A DNA stretch of 64,000 bases from an uncultured Halomonas sp. (GCF_947501415.1 NZ_CANMVL010000007.1:213702-277701); one strand, 5' to 3'. Shown: positions 35,686 to 47,420, numbered from the stretch's first letter. Numbers and translations: made by a program. Notes: a model not told the origin generated them from the letters alone.

Positions 35686-36747
35686 ATGCGTTTGATGGCA
35701 TCAAGCAAGGGACTGATCGGTGTCGATATCACCTCGGCCACGGTCAAGCTTGTGGAGCTCAGGCGAGCTGGGGCCACGTATCAGGTGGAGAGCTATGCGG
35801 TCAGGCCGTTGCGCGAGGGCGCGGTGGTCGAGCGGCGCATCCAGGATATGGATGAGGTGGTTGATGCCCTTACCCGAGCCGTGCACCAGGCCAAGCCACA
35901 TACCCGTCAGGCGGTGGTGGCAGTGCCCGCGAGCGCGGCGATCACCAAGACGCTGACGCTACCGGCATCGCTCAGCAGTGACGAGATCGAGTCGCGAATC
36001 GAGCTTGAATCTGACAAGCACATTCCCTTTCCGTTCAGTGAGGTCGCCTACGACTTCCAGCGCCTGGGGCTGAATGCCCGCTATGCCGACCAGCAGGACG
36101 TGCTGCTGGTGGCCTGCCGGCAGCAGGAGGTCGGCCAGCTGACCGATGCCGTGATGCAGGCAGGCCTGACGCCGGCTGCCGTGGATGTCGAGACCTTTGC
36201 CATGGAGCGTGCCTTCACCGAGGTGCGCCGGCAGCTGCCGGCGGATATCGGGGAGGAGGACAGTGTGGCGCTGGTGGATATCGGGGCCAACATGAACACC
36301 TTCCATGTGTTGCGTCAGGGGCGCGTCGTCTACAGCCGTGACACCGTGTTCGGTGGGCGCCAGCTCACCGAGGAGATTCGTAACCGTTACGGCTTGAGCT
36401 ACGACGAGGCGGGGCTGGCCAAGAAGCGTGGCGGCCTGCCGGAGGACTACCAGCACAGCGTCCTCACCCCCTTCATCGACACCCTGGCCCAGCAGGTCGG
36501 GCGTTCGCTGCAGCTCTACTACACCGCCGGCCGCAAGCAGGAGGTGCGTCATATGGTGCTGGCCGGTGGCACCAGCGTGCTGCCGGGGCTGGCCGAGCGC
36601 CTGGCCCGGGAGAGCGGCATGGAGGTCTCCATCGCCAATCCGTTGGCACGCATGAAGGTCAGCAGCCGTATTGATGTGCAGACCCTTTCCGGTGAAGCAC
36701 CGGCCATGCTGACGGCCTGTGGCCTGGCATTGAGGGCGCGCTCATGA
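35686..36747 (+). CDS. pilM: Type IV pilus assembly ATPase-like protein PilM
   Basis: PilM is the cytoplasmic actin-like (FtsA-fold) component of the pilus alignment complex; it binds the PilN N-terminus. The 353-residue length equals that of P. aeruginosa PilM within a residue. The start region LIGVDITSATVKLVEL, ALVDIGANMNTFHVL (nucleotide phosphate loop) and MVLAGGTSVLPGLAERL are diagnostic. ATG at 35686 is preceded by GGATAGAG; an alternative ATG is at 35695. The stop overlaps the pilN start (36744-36747), beginning a chain of four-base overlaps through pilP. The gene is divergent from PBP1A. Confidence 0.95.
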   Translation: MRLMASSKGLIGVDITSATVKLVELRRAGATYQVESYAVRPLREGAVVERRIQDMDEVVDALTRAVHQAKPHTRQAVVAVPASAAITKTLTLPASLSSDEIESRIELESDKHIPFPFSEVAYDFQRLGLNARYADQQDVLLVACRQQEVGQLTDAVMQAGLTPAAVDVETFAMERAFTEVRRQLPADIGEEDSVALVDIGANMNTFHVLRQGRVVYSRDTVFGGRQLTEEIRNRYGLSYDEAGLAKKRGGLPEDYQHSVLTPFIDTLAQQVGRSLQLYYTAGRKQEVRHMVLAGGTSVLPGLAERLARESGMEVSIANPLARMKVSSRIDVQTLSGEAPAMLTACGLALRARS

Positions 36748-37343
36748 CGATCGAGATCAATCTGCTGCCGTGGCGAGAGGAAAAGCGGGCGCGGCGCAGC
36801 AAGCATTTCTATATGGCGCTGGGGGTGGCGGCGCTGCTGGGGATAGCCGGAGGCTATGCCATGACCTGGAACTATCAGCAACAGGCCGAGGTCCAGCGTG
36901 AGCGCAATGCCTATATCGAGGCTCAGGCGCGCCAGTTCGACTCGGCGATCCGTGAGGTTGGTGATCTGGAGAAGGTTCGCGATCAGGTGGTCGAGAAGGT
37001 GGGGGTCTTTACCGAGCTGCAGAACGGGCGCAGCCAGACGGTTCACGTGATGAGCGACCTGATCACCAGTCTCGAGGAGGGAGTGCATTACACCCAGTTC
37101 AACCGACAGGGTGACAGCCTGCGTCTCTCCGGGCGAGCCGAGGATAATGGCCAGGTTTCCGATCAGCTACGACGCCTGGGGGCGGCGGCATCCTTTACCG
37201 AGCCCGTGCTATCGGGAGTCGAAGCCGAGGGCGGCGGGGAGCGCAGAAGCTTCAGTCTCAGCATGAGCCAGCGCATGCCCGCAACGCACGCGGAAACTCA
37301 CGCGGACAAGTCATCCGGCGGAACCGAGGAGGAGAGGCCATGA
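36744..37343 (+). CDS. pilN: Type IV pilus inner-membrane protein PilN
   Basis: A 199-residue bitopic protein. The N-terminal motif INLLPWREEKR is the PilM-binding peptide; one membrane helix (about 24-44) follows, then a periplasmic coiled region (about 45-95) and a ferredoxin-like globular domain. The C-terminal extension beyond about 170 is polar and His/Glu-rich. PilN forms heterodimers with PilO and links cytoplasmic PilM to the secretin. Confidence 0.93.
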   Translation: MTIEINLLPWREEKRARRSKHFYMALGVAALLGIAGGYAMTWNYQQQAEVQRERNAYIEAQARQFDSAIREVGDLEKVRDQVVEKVGVFTELQNGRSQTVHVMSDLITSLEEGVHYTQFNRQGDSLRLSGRAEDNGQVSDQLRRLGAAASFTEPVLSGVEAEGGGERRSFSLSMSQRMPATHAETHADKSSGGTEEERP

Positions 37344-37963
37344 ACCTCAATGCCGAGATGCGTCGGCTGCGCGAACTGGACTGGCGTGAGCTCGATATCA
37401 AGGAGGCCGGAGTGTGGCCCTGGTCTCTGCAGCTGCTGCTCTGCCTGCTGACGCTGGGTGTGACCCTCTTCGCCATGCACTGGTATCTGGCCGCGCCCGC
37501 CAAGGAGCGGCTCGAGCAGGCAAAGGCCGAAGAGCCACAGCTGATTCGCGCCTACCAGCGTCAGGCGGCCCTGGCCTCCCGGCTCGGACCGCTTCGCGAG
37601 CAGGTGGAGGCTCTCGAAGCGCGCATGGAAACCTTGCGCGAGATGCTGCCCAGTGGTGCCGAGATACCGGCGCTGCTCGACAATATTACCGAGACCGCCC
37701 TCGACAACCAGCTGGCGATCGACTACATCCGCCTGCGTGGCACGGCGGCCCGGGAGCATTACGTCGAGCAACCCTTCGATATCCAGGTGCGTGGTGACTA
37801 TCACCGTATCGCCGCCTTCCTGGCAGGGGTCGCGGGCCTGCCCCGCATCGTTACCCTCCATGATATGACGCTGGCGCCGGAGGAGAGTAGCGGGCAGAGC
37901 CTGCGGCTTACCTTGGTGGCGCGCACCTACAGTTATCGGCAAGACGCGGAGAGCGGTTCATGA
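37340..37963 (+). CDS. pilO: Type IV pilus inner-membrane protein PilO
   Basis: A 207-residue bitopic protein with a short cytoplasmic N-terminus (LRELDWRELDIKEAGVWPW), a transmembrane helix (about 30-52), a periplasmic coiled coil (about 55-95) and a C-terminal ferredoxin-like fold with YVEQPFDIQVRGDYHRIAAFL and FLAGVAGLPRIVTLHDM. PilO pairs with PilN and contacts PilP. Its ends overlap pilN and pilP by four bases each. Confidence 0.94.
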   Translation: MNLNAEMRRLRELDWRELDIKEAGVWPWSLQLLLCLLTLGVTLFAMHWYLAAPAKERLEQAKAEEPQLIRAYQRQAALASRLGPLREQVEALEARMETLREMLPSGAEIPALLDNITETALDNQLAIDYIRLRGTAAREHYVEQPFDIQVRGDYHRIAAFLAGVAGLPRIVTLHDMTLAPEESSGQSLRLTLVARTYSYRQDAESGS

Positions 37964-38496
37964 GGGTCTGGCAGAGGGGAGTTGCAGGGGGGGCAGGCCT
38001 GTTGCTGATCGCCGGTTGCGCCGATCCGCAGTTGACCAGCCTCGATCGTGAGCTGGCTGAGATTCGCAACAACCCGGCACCGGCGCCGACGGTAGAACTG
38101 CCTGAGATACCCGACTACGAGACGGTGCCCTACGATCATGCCGATCTGCGCAGCCCCTTCGTGCCGCGCCTGCCCGAGGCGGAGGAGCCAACTGAGGTAG
38201 CCACCGATCTGGCACCCGATCTGGATCGTGAGCGGGAAGCGCTGGAGGCCTACAACCTGGGTGAGCTGCGTCTGGTGGGGACCCTGACCGAGGGCGGCCA
38301 GCCCTCCGCGCTGGTGCGTGCACCCGATGGCCAGGTTCACCGGCTGCGGGTGGGCAACCATATGGGCAGCGATTTCGGTCGTATCGTCAGTATCACCTCA
38401 TCAACGGTACAGTTGATCGAAATCGTGCCAACCGGGCGCGGGGGTTGGGTCGAGCGCACCACGCGCCTCGAGCTCAATGGCCAGCAGGGTGGCTAG
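37960..38496 (+). CDS. pilP: Type IV pilus lipoprotein PilP
   Basis: A 178-residue lipoprotein: the signal peptide ends in the lipobox LIAGC with the modified cysteine near residue 20, then a flexible acidic Pro-rich segment (about 25-95) leads to the beta-sandwich HR domain with YNLGELRLVGTL, ALVRAPDGQVHRLRVGNHMGSDFGRI and the closing strand. PilP connects the PilN/PilO inner-membrane complex to the secretin PilQ. It is separated from pilQ by 95 bp. Confidence 0.94.
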   Translation: MRVWQRGVAGGAGLLLIAGCADPQLTSLDRELAEIRNNPAPAPTVELPEIPDYETVPYDHADLRSPFVPRLPEAEEPTEVATDLAPDLDREREALEAYNLGELRLVGTLTEGGQPSALVRAPDGQVHRLRVGNHMGSDFGRIVSITSSTVQLIEIVPTGRGGWVERTTRLELNGQQGG

Positions 38497-38591
38497 CTCA
38501 GATGGCCCGGCAGTCAACAACAAGCGTGCACAGCGCAGCTGTCTATCATCGCTCCCGGGGAGCGACGTCAAGCAGGGGAAGGGAAGCAACC

Positions 38592-40706
38592 ATGCAAGCA
38601 CACATTGTCAAGCGTACCGTGGCGCTGCTCGCCATGCTGGTGGTGTCAGGAGCCGCTATGGCGGCCTCGACGCTCGAAGAGCTCGATTTTCGGCAAGGGG
38701 CCAGCGGCGAGCTTGAGGTCGATCTTGAGTTCTCCGGCCTGGTTCCCGAAGTGCGTGGTTATCGCATCGACGACCCCGCGCGGCTGACCATCGACCTGAT
38801 GGAGACCGATAACCGCCTCGATCGGCGCAGCTACTCCCTGGGCATCGGCGGCGTGCAGCAGGTTACCGCCCTGGAGGCCGGCTCGCGTACCCGCCTGGTC
38901 TTCGACCTCGAGGGGCCGCTGCCCTACAACACCCGCGAGCAGGGCGACCGCCTGCGCCTGGCCATCGGCGGTGGCACCGCCGATACCGGCGTGGCCGCCC
39001 GTGCCGTCAGCCCTTCCACCACCCCGACAATCACCGCTACGGCAGCCGCCGCGCGGTCCGAGCCGGCCCCGCGCCAGCCGGTCCGCAGTGGCCCTAGCGT
39101 CGAGGATATCGACTTCCGCCGCGGCAGCGACGGTGCCGGTCGGCTGGTCGTCACCTTCGACCGCGCCGGCGTCGACGCCCGGGTGAGCGAGAGCGGCCGT
39201 AACCGCATCACCGCCGAGCTGATGGACGTCGACCTGCCCACCAGCCTGGACCAGGTCTACGACGTCAGCGATTTCGGCACCCCGCTGCAGCGGATCACCC
39301 CGCGGGTGGGGCGCAACGGTGTAACCCTCGATATCCAGGGCAGCGGCGACTACGCCATGGTCTCCACCCAGAGCGGGCGCCAGCTGACCATCGAGGCCCA
39401 GCCGGTCACCCGCCAGCAGCAGGAGCAGCGTGTCCGCGAGCAGTTCCCCTACACCGGCGAGCGCATTACGCTGAACTTCCAGGATATCGAGGTGCGCTCG
39501 GTGCTGGCGATCATCGCCGACTTCACCGGCCTCAACCTGGTGGCCAGCGACAGCGTGCAGGGCCGCGTGACCCTGAACCTCGAGGACGTGCCCTGGGACC
39601 AGGCCCTGGACCTGGTGCTCAAGAGCCACGGCCTCTCCAGCCGTCAGGACGGCAACGTCATCGTGGTTGCCCCGGCTGCCGAGCTGGCCCAGCGCGAGCA
39701 GCTCGAGTTGCAGACTCGCGAGCAGTTGGAGGTGCTGGCACCGCTGGAGACCGAGTATATTCAGGTCAAATACTCCAAGGCGGCAGATATTGCCGCACTT
39801 CTGCGGGGCCAGGATGGGTTTGGCTTGCTTACAGAGCGCGGCAAGGTGGCGGTGGACCCGCGCACCAATACCCTGCTGATCCAGGACACAGCCGACCAGA
39901 TCGATAGCATCATGGATACCCTTGAGCGACTCGATGTGGCGGTGCGCCAGGTGCAGATTGAAGCGCGCATAGTCGTAGCTTCAGAGAGTGCGACCCGACA
40001 GCTTGGTGTTTCCTGGGGAGCTTCTTCTCCTGATGCGCGCATGGGTGGGCGTTTAGACTTGGGGGGAGCTTCTAGTGGGACCAGTCCACGAGGAGGGCTG
40101 TCCGTAGATCTGGGGCCAACTGGTTCGGGTGAAACGGGGTTTGCCTTTGGTTTTCTTTCAGGTGATGTTTTGCTCGACCTTGAGTTGCGCGCTCTCGAGA
40201 GTGAGGGGAAGAGCCAAATTATCTCACAGCCAAGAATTGTGACGGCTAATCAAAAGAAGGCGGTTATTACTCAAGGTCAAGAGCGTGCTTACCGAGTTTT
40301 TGAATCTGATTCCGGTGAAGATGATATTAATAATACAAGGGTGATTGAGTTTAAGGAGGCTGAGTTGTCGCTGGAGGTTACTCCTCAAATTACTCCTGAT
40401 AACCGTGTAATCTTGGATATTAATCTTGATAACGATTCCTTTGGTGAGCCGCAGGTGGTTGGGGGGGAGCCGCCTATCGACACCAACTCGCTAGAAGCTC
40501 AGGTTCTTGTTGATAACGGCGAAACTGTCGTACTTGGTGGCATTTTGCGGATTGAATCGGGTAGCAACGTAGATAAAACGCCGTTCTTGGGGGACTTGCC
40601 GGTGCTTGGCAATCTGTTCAAGTCTACCTCTGAGACCAGAGAGAAGGTAGAATTGCTGGTATTCATTACCCCACGAATCCTGGACGACGGTGTGGCCCTT
40701 CGCTGA
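38592..40706 (+). CDS. pilQ: Type IV pilus secretin PilQ
   Basis: PilQ forms the outer-membrane pore through which the pilus emerges. The 704-residue protein has a signal peptide ([16 protein letters not shown] ... AMAA, about 1-25), two AMIN domains that bind peptidoglycan (about 28-115 and 170-275), the N0/STN domain beginning [20 protein letters not shown], an N1 domain ([16 protein letters not shown]), and the C-terminal secretin with [34 protein letters not shown] strands and GLIFGGIL-equivalent TVVLGGILR. The ATG at 38592 follows AGGGGAAGGGAAG; the longer frame from 38445 overlaps pilP. From about 39960 to 40680 GC falls to roughly 40% with altered codon use, while the protein stays intact (see findings). 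Confidence 0.96.
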   Translation: MQAHIVKRTVALLAMLVVSGAAMAASTLEELDFRQGASGELEVDLEFSGLVPEVRGYRIDDPARLTIDLMETDNRLDRRSYSLGIGGVQQVTALEAGSRTRLVFDLEGPLPYNTREQGDRLRLAIGGGTADTGVAARAVSPSTTPTITATAAAARSEPAPRQPVRSGPSVEDIDFRRGSDGAGRLVVTFDRAGVDARVSESGRNRITAELMDVDLPTSLDQVYDVSDFGTPLQRITPRVGRNGVTLDIQGSGDYAMVSTQSGRQLTIEAQPVTRQQQEQRVREQFPYTGERITLNFQDIEVRSVLAIIADFTGLNLVASDSVQGRVTLNLEDVPWDQALDLVLKSHGLSSRQDGNVIVVAPAAELAQREQLELQTREQLEVLAPLETEYIQVKYSKAADIAALLRGQDGFGLLTERGKVAVDPRTNTLLIQDTADQIDSIMDTLERLDVAVRQVQIEARIVVASESATRQLGVSWGASSPDARMGGRLDLGGASSGTSPRGGLSVDLGPTGSGETGFAFGFLSGDVLLDLELRALESEGKSQIISQPRIVTANQKKAVITQGQERAYRVFESDSGEDDINNTRVIEFKEAELSLEVTPQITPDNRVILDINLDNDSFGEPQVVGGEPPIDTNSLEAQVLVDNGETVVLGGILRIESGSNVDKTPFLGDLPVLGNLFKSTSETREKVELLVFITPRILDDGVALR

Positions 40707-41248
40707 TGCTGGCACTACCCAACCTGATACTGATCGGCCCCATGGGGGCCGGCAAGAGCACCATCGGCCGCCTCCTGGCGGCCGAACTTTCTCGCGACTT
40801 CCTGGATACCGACCACGAGATCCAGGCGCGCTGCGGCGCCGATATCCCCTGGATCTTCGATGTGGAGGGGGAGGCGGGCTTCCGCGACCGCGAGACCCAG
40901 ATGATCGACGAGCTGACCCGCCGCGAGGGCGTGGTGATCGCCACCGGCGGCGGTGCCGTGCTGCGCGAGGAGAATCGCCGCCTGCTGCGCGAGCGGGGCA
41001 CCGTCATCTACCTCTACACCACCGTGGAGCAGCAGCTCCGGCGCACCGCCAAGGACCGCAACCGGCCGCTGCTGCAGCGTCCCGACAAGGAGGCGGTGCT
41101 GCGCGAGATGTTCGGCGTGCGCGACCCGCTCTACCGTGCCACCGCCGACCTCACCGTGCGCACCGACCGCCGCGGCCCACGCTCGGTGGTCAATGACATC
41201 GTCCGCCGCGTCACGCGGCTGGTCGACCCCCTGCAAGCCAAGGCCTGA
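40706..41248 (+). CDS. aroK: Shikimate kinase
   Basis: A 180-residue P-loop kinase that phosphorylates shikimate at the 3-hydroxyl. Walker A is [12 protein letters not shown] (about 11-22), the substrate-binding DTDHEIQAR and the [13 protein letters not shown] motifs follow, and the lid region is RNRPLLQ. Its ATG shares one base with the pilQ stop (TGATG at 40704-40708), so it is co-transcribed with the pilus genes as in Pseudomonas. aroB starts 2 bp after it. Confidence 0.97.
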   Translation: MLALPNLILIGPMGAGKSTIGRLLAAELSRDFLDTDHEIQARCGADIPWIFDVEGEAGFRDRETQMIDELTRREGVVIATGGGAVLREENRRLLRERGTVIYLYTTVEQQLRRTAKDRNRPLLQRPDKEAVLREMFGVRDPLYRATADLTVRTDRRGPRSVVNDIVRRVTRLVDPLQAKA

Positions 41249-41250
41249 AC

Positions 41251-42357
41251 ATGACCCAGACTTCCGCCGGCCCGCACACCCTCGAGGTGGCGCTGGGCGA
41301 TCGCAGCTATCCCATCCATATCGGCCCCGGCCTGCTCCGTGAGCCCGGGGCACTTTCGCCCTGGCTGGCCGGCCGCCAGGTGATGATCGTCACCAACGAG
41401 ACGGTGGCGCCACTCTACCTCGAGCGCTGCCGCAAGGCCTTGCCGGACGACGTGGAGCTGCGCGAGCTGGTGCTGCCCGACGGCGAGGCCACCAAGAACC
41501 TCGAGCATGTCTCGCGCATCTGGGATGCCCTGCTCGAGGCCGGCTTCAACCGCCGCTGCACCCTGGTGGCCCTGGGTGGGGGCGTGATCGGCGACATGGT
41601 GGGCTTCGCCGCGGCCTGCTATCAGCGCGGCGTGGCCTTCATCCAGGTGCCCACCACCCTGCTGGCCCAGGTGGACTCCTCGGTGGGCGGCAAGACCGGG
41701 GTCAACCATCCGCTGGGCAAGAACATGATCGGTGCCTTCTGGCAGCCCCGGGCGGTGCTGATCGACACCGATACCCTGGCCACCCTGCCGCCCCGTGAGC
41801 TCTCGGCGGGTCTGGCCGAGGTGATCAAGTACGGCCTGATCCGCGACGCCGACTTCCTCGCCTGGCTAGAGCGCTCGCTGCCCGCGCTGCGCGACCTGGA
41901 GCCCGACGCCCTGGCGCGGGCCATCCAGCGCAGCTGTGCGCTCAAGGCCGAGATCGTCGCCGAGGATGAGACCGAGCAGGGCGTGCGTGCGCTGCTCAAC
42001 CTGGGTCACACCTTCGGCCACGCCATCGAGGCGCATCAGGGCTATGGCAACTGGCTGCATGGCGAGGCGGTGGGCACCGGCATGCTGATGGCCGCCGAGC
42101 TATCCAGCCGACTGGGCTGGCTCTCCACGGATGACGTCGAGCGCCTGCGGGCCATCTTGCGGGCCGCGGGCCTGCCGCTGGAGGCCCCGGCCGAGATGGG
42201 TGTCGACGACTTCCTGTCGCGCATGCGCCTCGACAAGAAGAACGTCGACAGCCGCCTGCGCCTGGTGCTGCTGCGCGCCCTGGGTGACGCCTGCGTGGAT
42301 GACGCCACGCCCGAGGAGACCCTCCAGACCCTGCTCGAGCAGTTTCCCCGCGGCTGA
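41251..42357 (+). CDS. aroB: 3-dehydroquinate synthase
   Basis: AroB converts DAHP, the product of the synthase at 11.4 kb, to 3-dehydroquinate using NAD+ and a metal. The 368-residue enzyme shows [58 protein letters not shown] (the NAD and substrate loop) and [11 protein letters not shown] with metal-binding His. The start 2 bp after the aroK stop implies tight coupling. In Pseudomonas a DamX-like SPOR gene follows aroB; here 627 bp without a gene follow. Confidence 0.97.
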   Translation: MTQTSAGPHTLEVALGDRSYPIHIGPGLLREPGALSPWLAGRQVMIVTNETVAPLYLERCRKALPDDVELRELVLPDGEATKNLEHVSRIWDALLEAGFNRRCTLVALGGGVIGDMVGFAAACYQRGVAFIQVPTTLLAQVDSSVGGKTGVNHPLGKNMIGAFWQPRAVLIDTDTLATLPPRELSAGLAEVIKYGLIRDADFLAWLERSLPALRDLEPDALARAIQRSCALKAEIVAEDETEQGVRALLNLGHTFGHAIEAHQGYGNWLHGEAVGTGMLMAAELSSRLGWLSTDDVERLRAILRAAGLPLEAPAEMGVDDFLSRMRLDKKNVDSRLRLVLLRALGDACVDDATPEETLQTLLEQFPRG

Positions 42358-42984
42358 GCCTGTTCACTCCCCTCTATCAGGGCTATCGCAGTTACAGAAA
42401 CCAAGGGGCGCTGGGGGCAAGCCGTAGAGGAGGTCCTACGCCATGGATGGCGTCGGTAGCGCCCAGGGAGGGGTTTACAGCGCCTCCTCGAAGGCTTGTC
42501 GCCAGATCAGCCCCGGGCGATGCAACTTATCTGCGATAGCTCTGCGTCCTACATTCTTCGATCGTCACGCCCGCGCCATCCCGGTGCGGGCGTTCCTCGT
42601 CTATGCTGCGGTGAGCAGCGCCGCAAGCCGACAGGAGGCGGTAGATTGGAATGGCTTATGCGCTATCGGCATGGGAAAATTCGCCATAATCAGACTAAAG
42701 TCTAGTGCATTTTCTTATTCGTTAAACCTGCGTTTATGGTTATCGCAAGTCGTTGACTGGCGGGGTTTTTTGTCCTGGGGGTGGGTGGCAACTGTCGGAT
42801 TTATAGACGTTTTTCAGGAAGGGGGAGGTGCGATCCCGTTGCGCTGCAGCGCGGGCGCTGGCTATGCTGGTCGCTCTTTTGCCATGCAGGCCGGCGCGGG
42901 GATTGCGCCATCTCGGTGAAATAAAAAACTTCTAAAAATATCACGAGATTCCTGCCAATAAAACCACTTTCTCGAGGCGCGCCA
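42358..42984 (+). other. CDS-free region between aroB and gltB
   Basis: This 627-bp gap contains repeat copy B (42449-42490), an AT-rich stretch (about 42650-42780) with a small palindrome AGACT-AA-AGTCT (42692-42703) next to CATAAT (42685-42690), and an A-rich run just before gltB (42919-42960). The 158-codon frame starting at 42443 crosses the repeat, has no ribosome site and no recognisable domain, and I regard it as chance. The AT-rich parts probably hold the gltB promoter and leader, but I cannot place a -35/-10 pair with confidence. Confidence 0.5.
42449..42490 (-). repeat. Dispersed intergenic repeat, copy B
   Basis: On the minus strand this 42-bp sequence matches copy A at 12471-12513 with two mismatches in the last 33 bp plus one indel and one substitution at the left end. 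It continues into a short inverted repeat ACGCCAT-CC-ATGGCGT (about 42439-42454) that copy A lacks, which suggests that the family has a hairpin tail and that copy A is truncated. Confidence 0.75.
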
Positions 42985-45900
42985 ATGAACAGAGGTCTTC
43001 ATCAGCCCGGCGAGTTCCGCGACAACTGCGGGTTCGGCCTGATCGCTCATATGGAGGGCCGCGCCAGCCACGAGCTGCTGCGCACCGCCATCGAATCCCT
43101 GACCTGCATGACCCACCGCGGCGGCATCGCCGCCGACGGCAAGACCGGTGACGGCTGCGGCCTGCTGCTGCAGCTGCCGGATGCCTTTATGCGCCAGGTT
43201 GCACAGGAAGCCCTCAAGGTCGAGCTGGGCGAGCGCTACGCGGTGGGGGCGGTGTTCCTGCCCGATGACGATGCTCGAGCCGCCCACGCTGCGGAGGTGC
43301 TCGAGGGGGAGCTGCGCGCCCGTGGCCTGGTGATTCGAGGCTGGCGCGAGGTGCCGCTGGATGCCTCGGTGTGCGGCCCCATGGCGCTGGAGTGCCTGCC
43401 GCGCATCCGCCACCTGTTCGTGGAGCCGGGCAAGAACGGTAGCGCCGAGCGCTTCGAGGTCGACCTCTTCATGGCCCGCCGCCACGCCGAGCAGGCACTG
43501 CGCAGCGAGCCGGAGTTCTACGTCTGCTCGCTCTCCGAGAAGGTGCTCTCCTACAAGGGCCTGGTGATGCCGGTGGACCTGCCGGCCTTCTACCACGACC
43601 TCGGCGACGCGCGCCTGGAGACCGCCATCTGCGTCTTCCACCAGCGCTTCTCCACCAACACCGCGCCGCGCTGGCCGCTGGCCCAGCCGTTCCGGCTGCT
43701 GGCCCACAACGGCGAGATCAACACCATCGAGGCCAACCGCGGCTGGGCCAACTCGCGCAAGGAGAACTTCGTCTGCGAGCGGCTGCCCGACATCGCCGAG
43801 CTCGACGAGATCGTCAACACCGTGGGCTCCGACTCCTCCAGCATGGACAACATGCTCGAGGTGCTTCTGATGGGCGGCATGGAGCTGCACCGTGCGGTGC
43901 GCATGATGGTGCCGCCGGCGTGGCAGAACGTCGAGCTGATGGACGCCGAGCTGCGCGCCTTCTACGAGTACAACTCCATGCACGTGGAGCCCTGGGATGG
44001 CCCCGCCGGGGTGGTGATGACCGACGGGCGCCAGGCACTCTGCATGCTCGACCGTAACGGCCTGAGGCCGGCGCGCTGGGTGATCACCAAGAACGGCTTT
44101 ATCACCCTGGCCTCGGAGATCGGCACCTACGACTATGCGCCGGAGGATGTGGTGGCCAAGGGGCGCGTAGGACCGGGCCAGGTGCTGGCCGTCGACACCG
44201 TGACCGGCGAGGTGCTGCATACCGAGGATATCGATGCCCGGCTGAAGTCGGCCTATCCCTACAAGCGCTGGCTCAAGGAAGAGGCGCAATATCTGGAGTC
44301 GTCGCTCACCGAGCTGGCCAGCTTCCATAACATGGATGCTGATGGCCTGGCCGTGGCCCAGAAGATGTTCCAGGTCAGTTTCGAGGAGCGGGACCTCCTG
44401 CTGCGTCCGCTGGGCGAGAGCGGCCAGGAGGCGGTAGGCTCCATGGGCGACGATACCCCCATGGCGGTGCTTTCCGCCAGGCCGCGTCTGCTCAGCGACT
44501 ATTTTCGCCAGAAGTTCGCTCAGGTCACCAATCCGGCCATCGACCCGCTGCGCGAGGCGATCGTGATGTCGCTGGAGACCTGTATCGGTGCCGAGCGCAA
44601 CGTCTTCAAGGCGACCCCCGAGCATGCCCATCGCATCATCCTGACGACGCCAATCCTCTCGCCGCGCAAGTTCACCGCCCTGGTGGAGCAGGAGGATGAG
44701 GCCTATGCCAGTCATCGGCTGCGCATGGCCTATGACCCCGAACACCACGGCCTGCAGGCCGCCCTGGGTGAGCTGTGCCGTCAGGCCACGGAGGCGGTCA
44801 AGGCCGGCAAGGTGATTCTGGTGCTTACCGATGCCGGCCTCGAGAAGGGCGAGCTGCCAATTCATGCGGCCCTGGCCGTTGGTGCCGTGCACCACCATCT
44901 GGGGCGGCTGTCGTTGCGCCCGCGCTGCAACATCGTGGTAGAGACCGGTTATGCCCGCGACGCCCACCAGATGGCGGTGCTGTTCGGGGTGGGGGCCACC
45001 GCCGTCTTCCCCTGGCTCGCCTATCAGGTGATGGCCGACATGCATCGCACCGGTGAGCTGGTCGGTAATCCCGCCGATGCCCGTGAGAACTACCGCAAGG
45101 GTCTGCAGAAGGGGTTGTTCAAGATTCTCTCCAAGATGGGGATCTCGACCCTCGCCTCCTATCGCGGCTCCCAGCTGTTCGAAGCGGTTGGCCTCGACGA
45201 TGAGGTGATGGCGCTATGCTTTCCGGGCATGGCCTCGCGCATTCAGGGCGCCGGTTTTGCCGAGCTGCAGCTCCAGCAGGAGCTGCTTGCCCGCGATGCC
45301 TGGGTTCCGCGCAAGGGCATCAGCCAGGGAGGGCTGTTCAGGTATGTGCACGGTCACGAATACCATGCCTTCAATCCCGACGTGGTCAAGTCACTTCAGG
45401 AGGCGGTTCAGGAGGGGAGTTACGCCAAGTGGAAGCGCTTCGCCGCACTGGTCAACGAGCGCTCTCCTGCCACTCTTCGCGACCTGCTCAGGCTGAAGCC
45501 GGTGGCCGAGTCGCTGCCGCTCTCGGAGGTCGAGCCGGTCGAGGCACTGCTGCCGCGTTTCGACAGCGCCGGCATGTCGTTGGGGGCGCTCTCGCCCGAG
45601 GCCCACGAGGCGCTGGCCCAGGCCATGAACGAGTCCGGCGGGCGCTCCAACTCCGGCGAGGGGGGCGAGGACCCGGCGCGCTACGGCACGATTCGTTCCT
45701 CCAAGATCAAGCAGATCGCTTCGGGACGTTTCGGCGTCACCCCGGCCTACCTGGTCAATGCCGAGGTACTGCAGATCAAGGTGGCCCAGGGTGCCAAGCC
45801 CGGTGAGGGGGGGCAGCTGCCTGGCGGCAAGGTCAACGAGCTGATCGCACGGTTGCGCTATGCGGTGCCCGGGGTGACCCTGATCTCGCCCCCGCCGCAT

Positions 45901-47420
45901 CACGATATCTACTCGATCGAGGACCTGGCGCAGCTGATATTCGATCTCAAGCAGGTCAATCCCGATGCCCAGGTGTCGGTGAAGCTGGTTTCCGAGCCCG
46001 GTATCGGGACCATCGCCACAGGGGTTGCCAAGGCCTATGCCGACCTGATCACCGTCTCGGGATATGACGGCGGGACGGCGGCGAGCCCGATTACCTCCAT
46101 CAAGCACGCCGGTTCCCCCTGGGAGCTGGGGCTGCCCGAGGTGCATCAGGCGCTGCGTATCAATGGTCTGCGCGACAAGATTCGTCTGCAGACCGACGGC
46201 GGCCTCAAGACCGGCCTCGATGTGGTGAAGGCGGCGATCCTTGGCGCCGAGAGCTTCGGGTTCGGTACCGCGCCCATGGTGGCGCTGGGTTGCAAGTACC
46301 TGCGTATCTGCCATCTCAACAACTGTGCCACCGGCGTTGCCACCCAGGACGACTATCTGCGTGACGAGCACTTCCGCGGCACCGTGGATATGGTCAAGCA
46401 CTACTTCCGCTTTATCGCCGAGGAGGTGCGCGAGCTGATGGCCATGCTGGGCGTGGCCAGGCTCACCGACCTGATCGGTCGTACCGACCTGCTCGAGGTG
46501 ATCGAGGGCGCGACCGCTTCCCAGCGCAAGCTGGATCTGACGCCACTGCTCGGTAACGATCATGTGCCGGCGGATGCGCCGCAGTTCTGCAAGGTGAACC
46601 GCAACGTGCCTCACGACCCGGGTGCCAAGAACCAGGAGGTATTGGCGGCGCTGGAGGAGGCCATCGAACACAGCAGTGGTGGTGAGTTCACCTTCACCAT
46701 TACCAACTGCGATCGCAGCGTGGGGGCGCTTGCCTCGGGGGTGATCGCCAAGCGTTACGGCGAGGCGGGCCTCGCGGAAGCACCGGTCACCGCACGCTTT
46801 ACCGGGGTGGCTGGCCAGAGCTTCGGCGTATGGAATGCCTGCGGACTCAATCTCTATCTGGAAGGTGACGCCAACGACTACGTCGGCAAGGGCATGAACG
46901 GTGGCAAGGTGGTGATCACGCCGCCCCGTGGCAGTCGCTTCGAGAGTCACAGGACGGCCATCATCGGCAATACCTGCCTGTATGGAGCCACCGGCGGCAA
47001 GCTGTTTGCGGCGGGCACCGCCGGTGAGCGTTTTGCCGTGCGCAACTCCGGTGTCCATGCGGTGGTCGAGGGCCTCGGCGACCATGGCTGTGAGTACATG
47101 ACCGGCGGGTTGGTGGCCGTGCTCGGTGAGAGCGGGGACAACTTCGGCGCGGGCATGACCGGTGGCTTCGCCTACGTGCTCGACGAGGACCGCAGCTTCG
47201 TCGACAAGGTCAACCACGAGCTGGTGGAGATCCACCGAATCAATACCGAGGCCATGGAAGCCCACCGGCGTCACCTGCGCGAGGTCATCGAGGAGTTTGT
47301 CAGCGAGACCGGTTCGGCCCGCGGGCGCGCCATTCTCGAGGACTTCAGCGACTTTGTCCGCAACTTCTGGCTGGTGAAGCCCAAGGCGGCGAGCCTGAAG
47401 AGCCTGTTGGCCCAATCCCG

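Noticed and set aside
42443..42919. 158-codon plus-strand frame between aroB and gltB
   Set aside because: It begins inside the dispersed repeat, lacks a ribosome site, shows no domain and crosses compositionally different DNA; treated as chance.
43000..47400. Long minus-strand frames opposite gltB, gltD and pyrG
   Set aside because: GC-rich coding DNA creates long antisense frames; these lack start signals and family motifs while the plus-strand genes are unmistakable.
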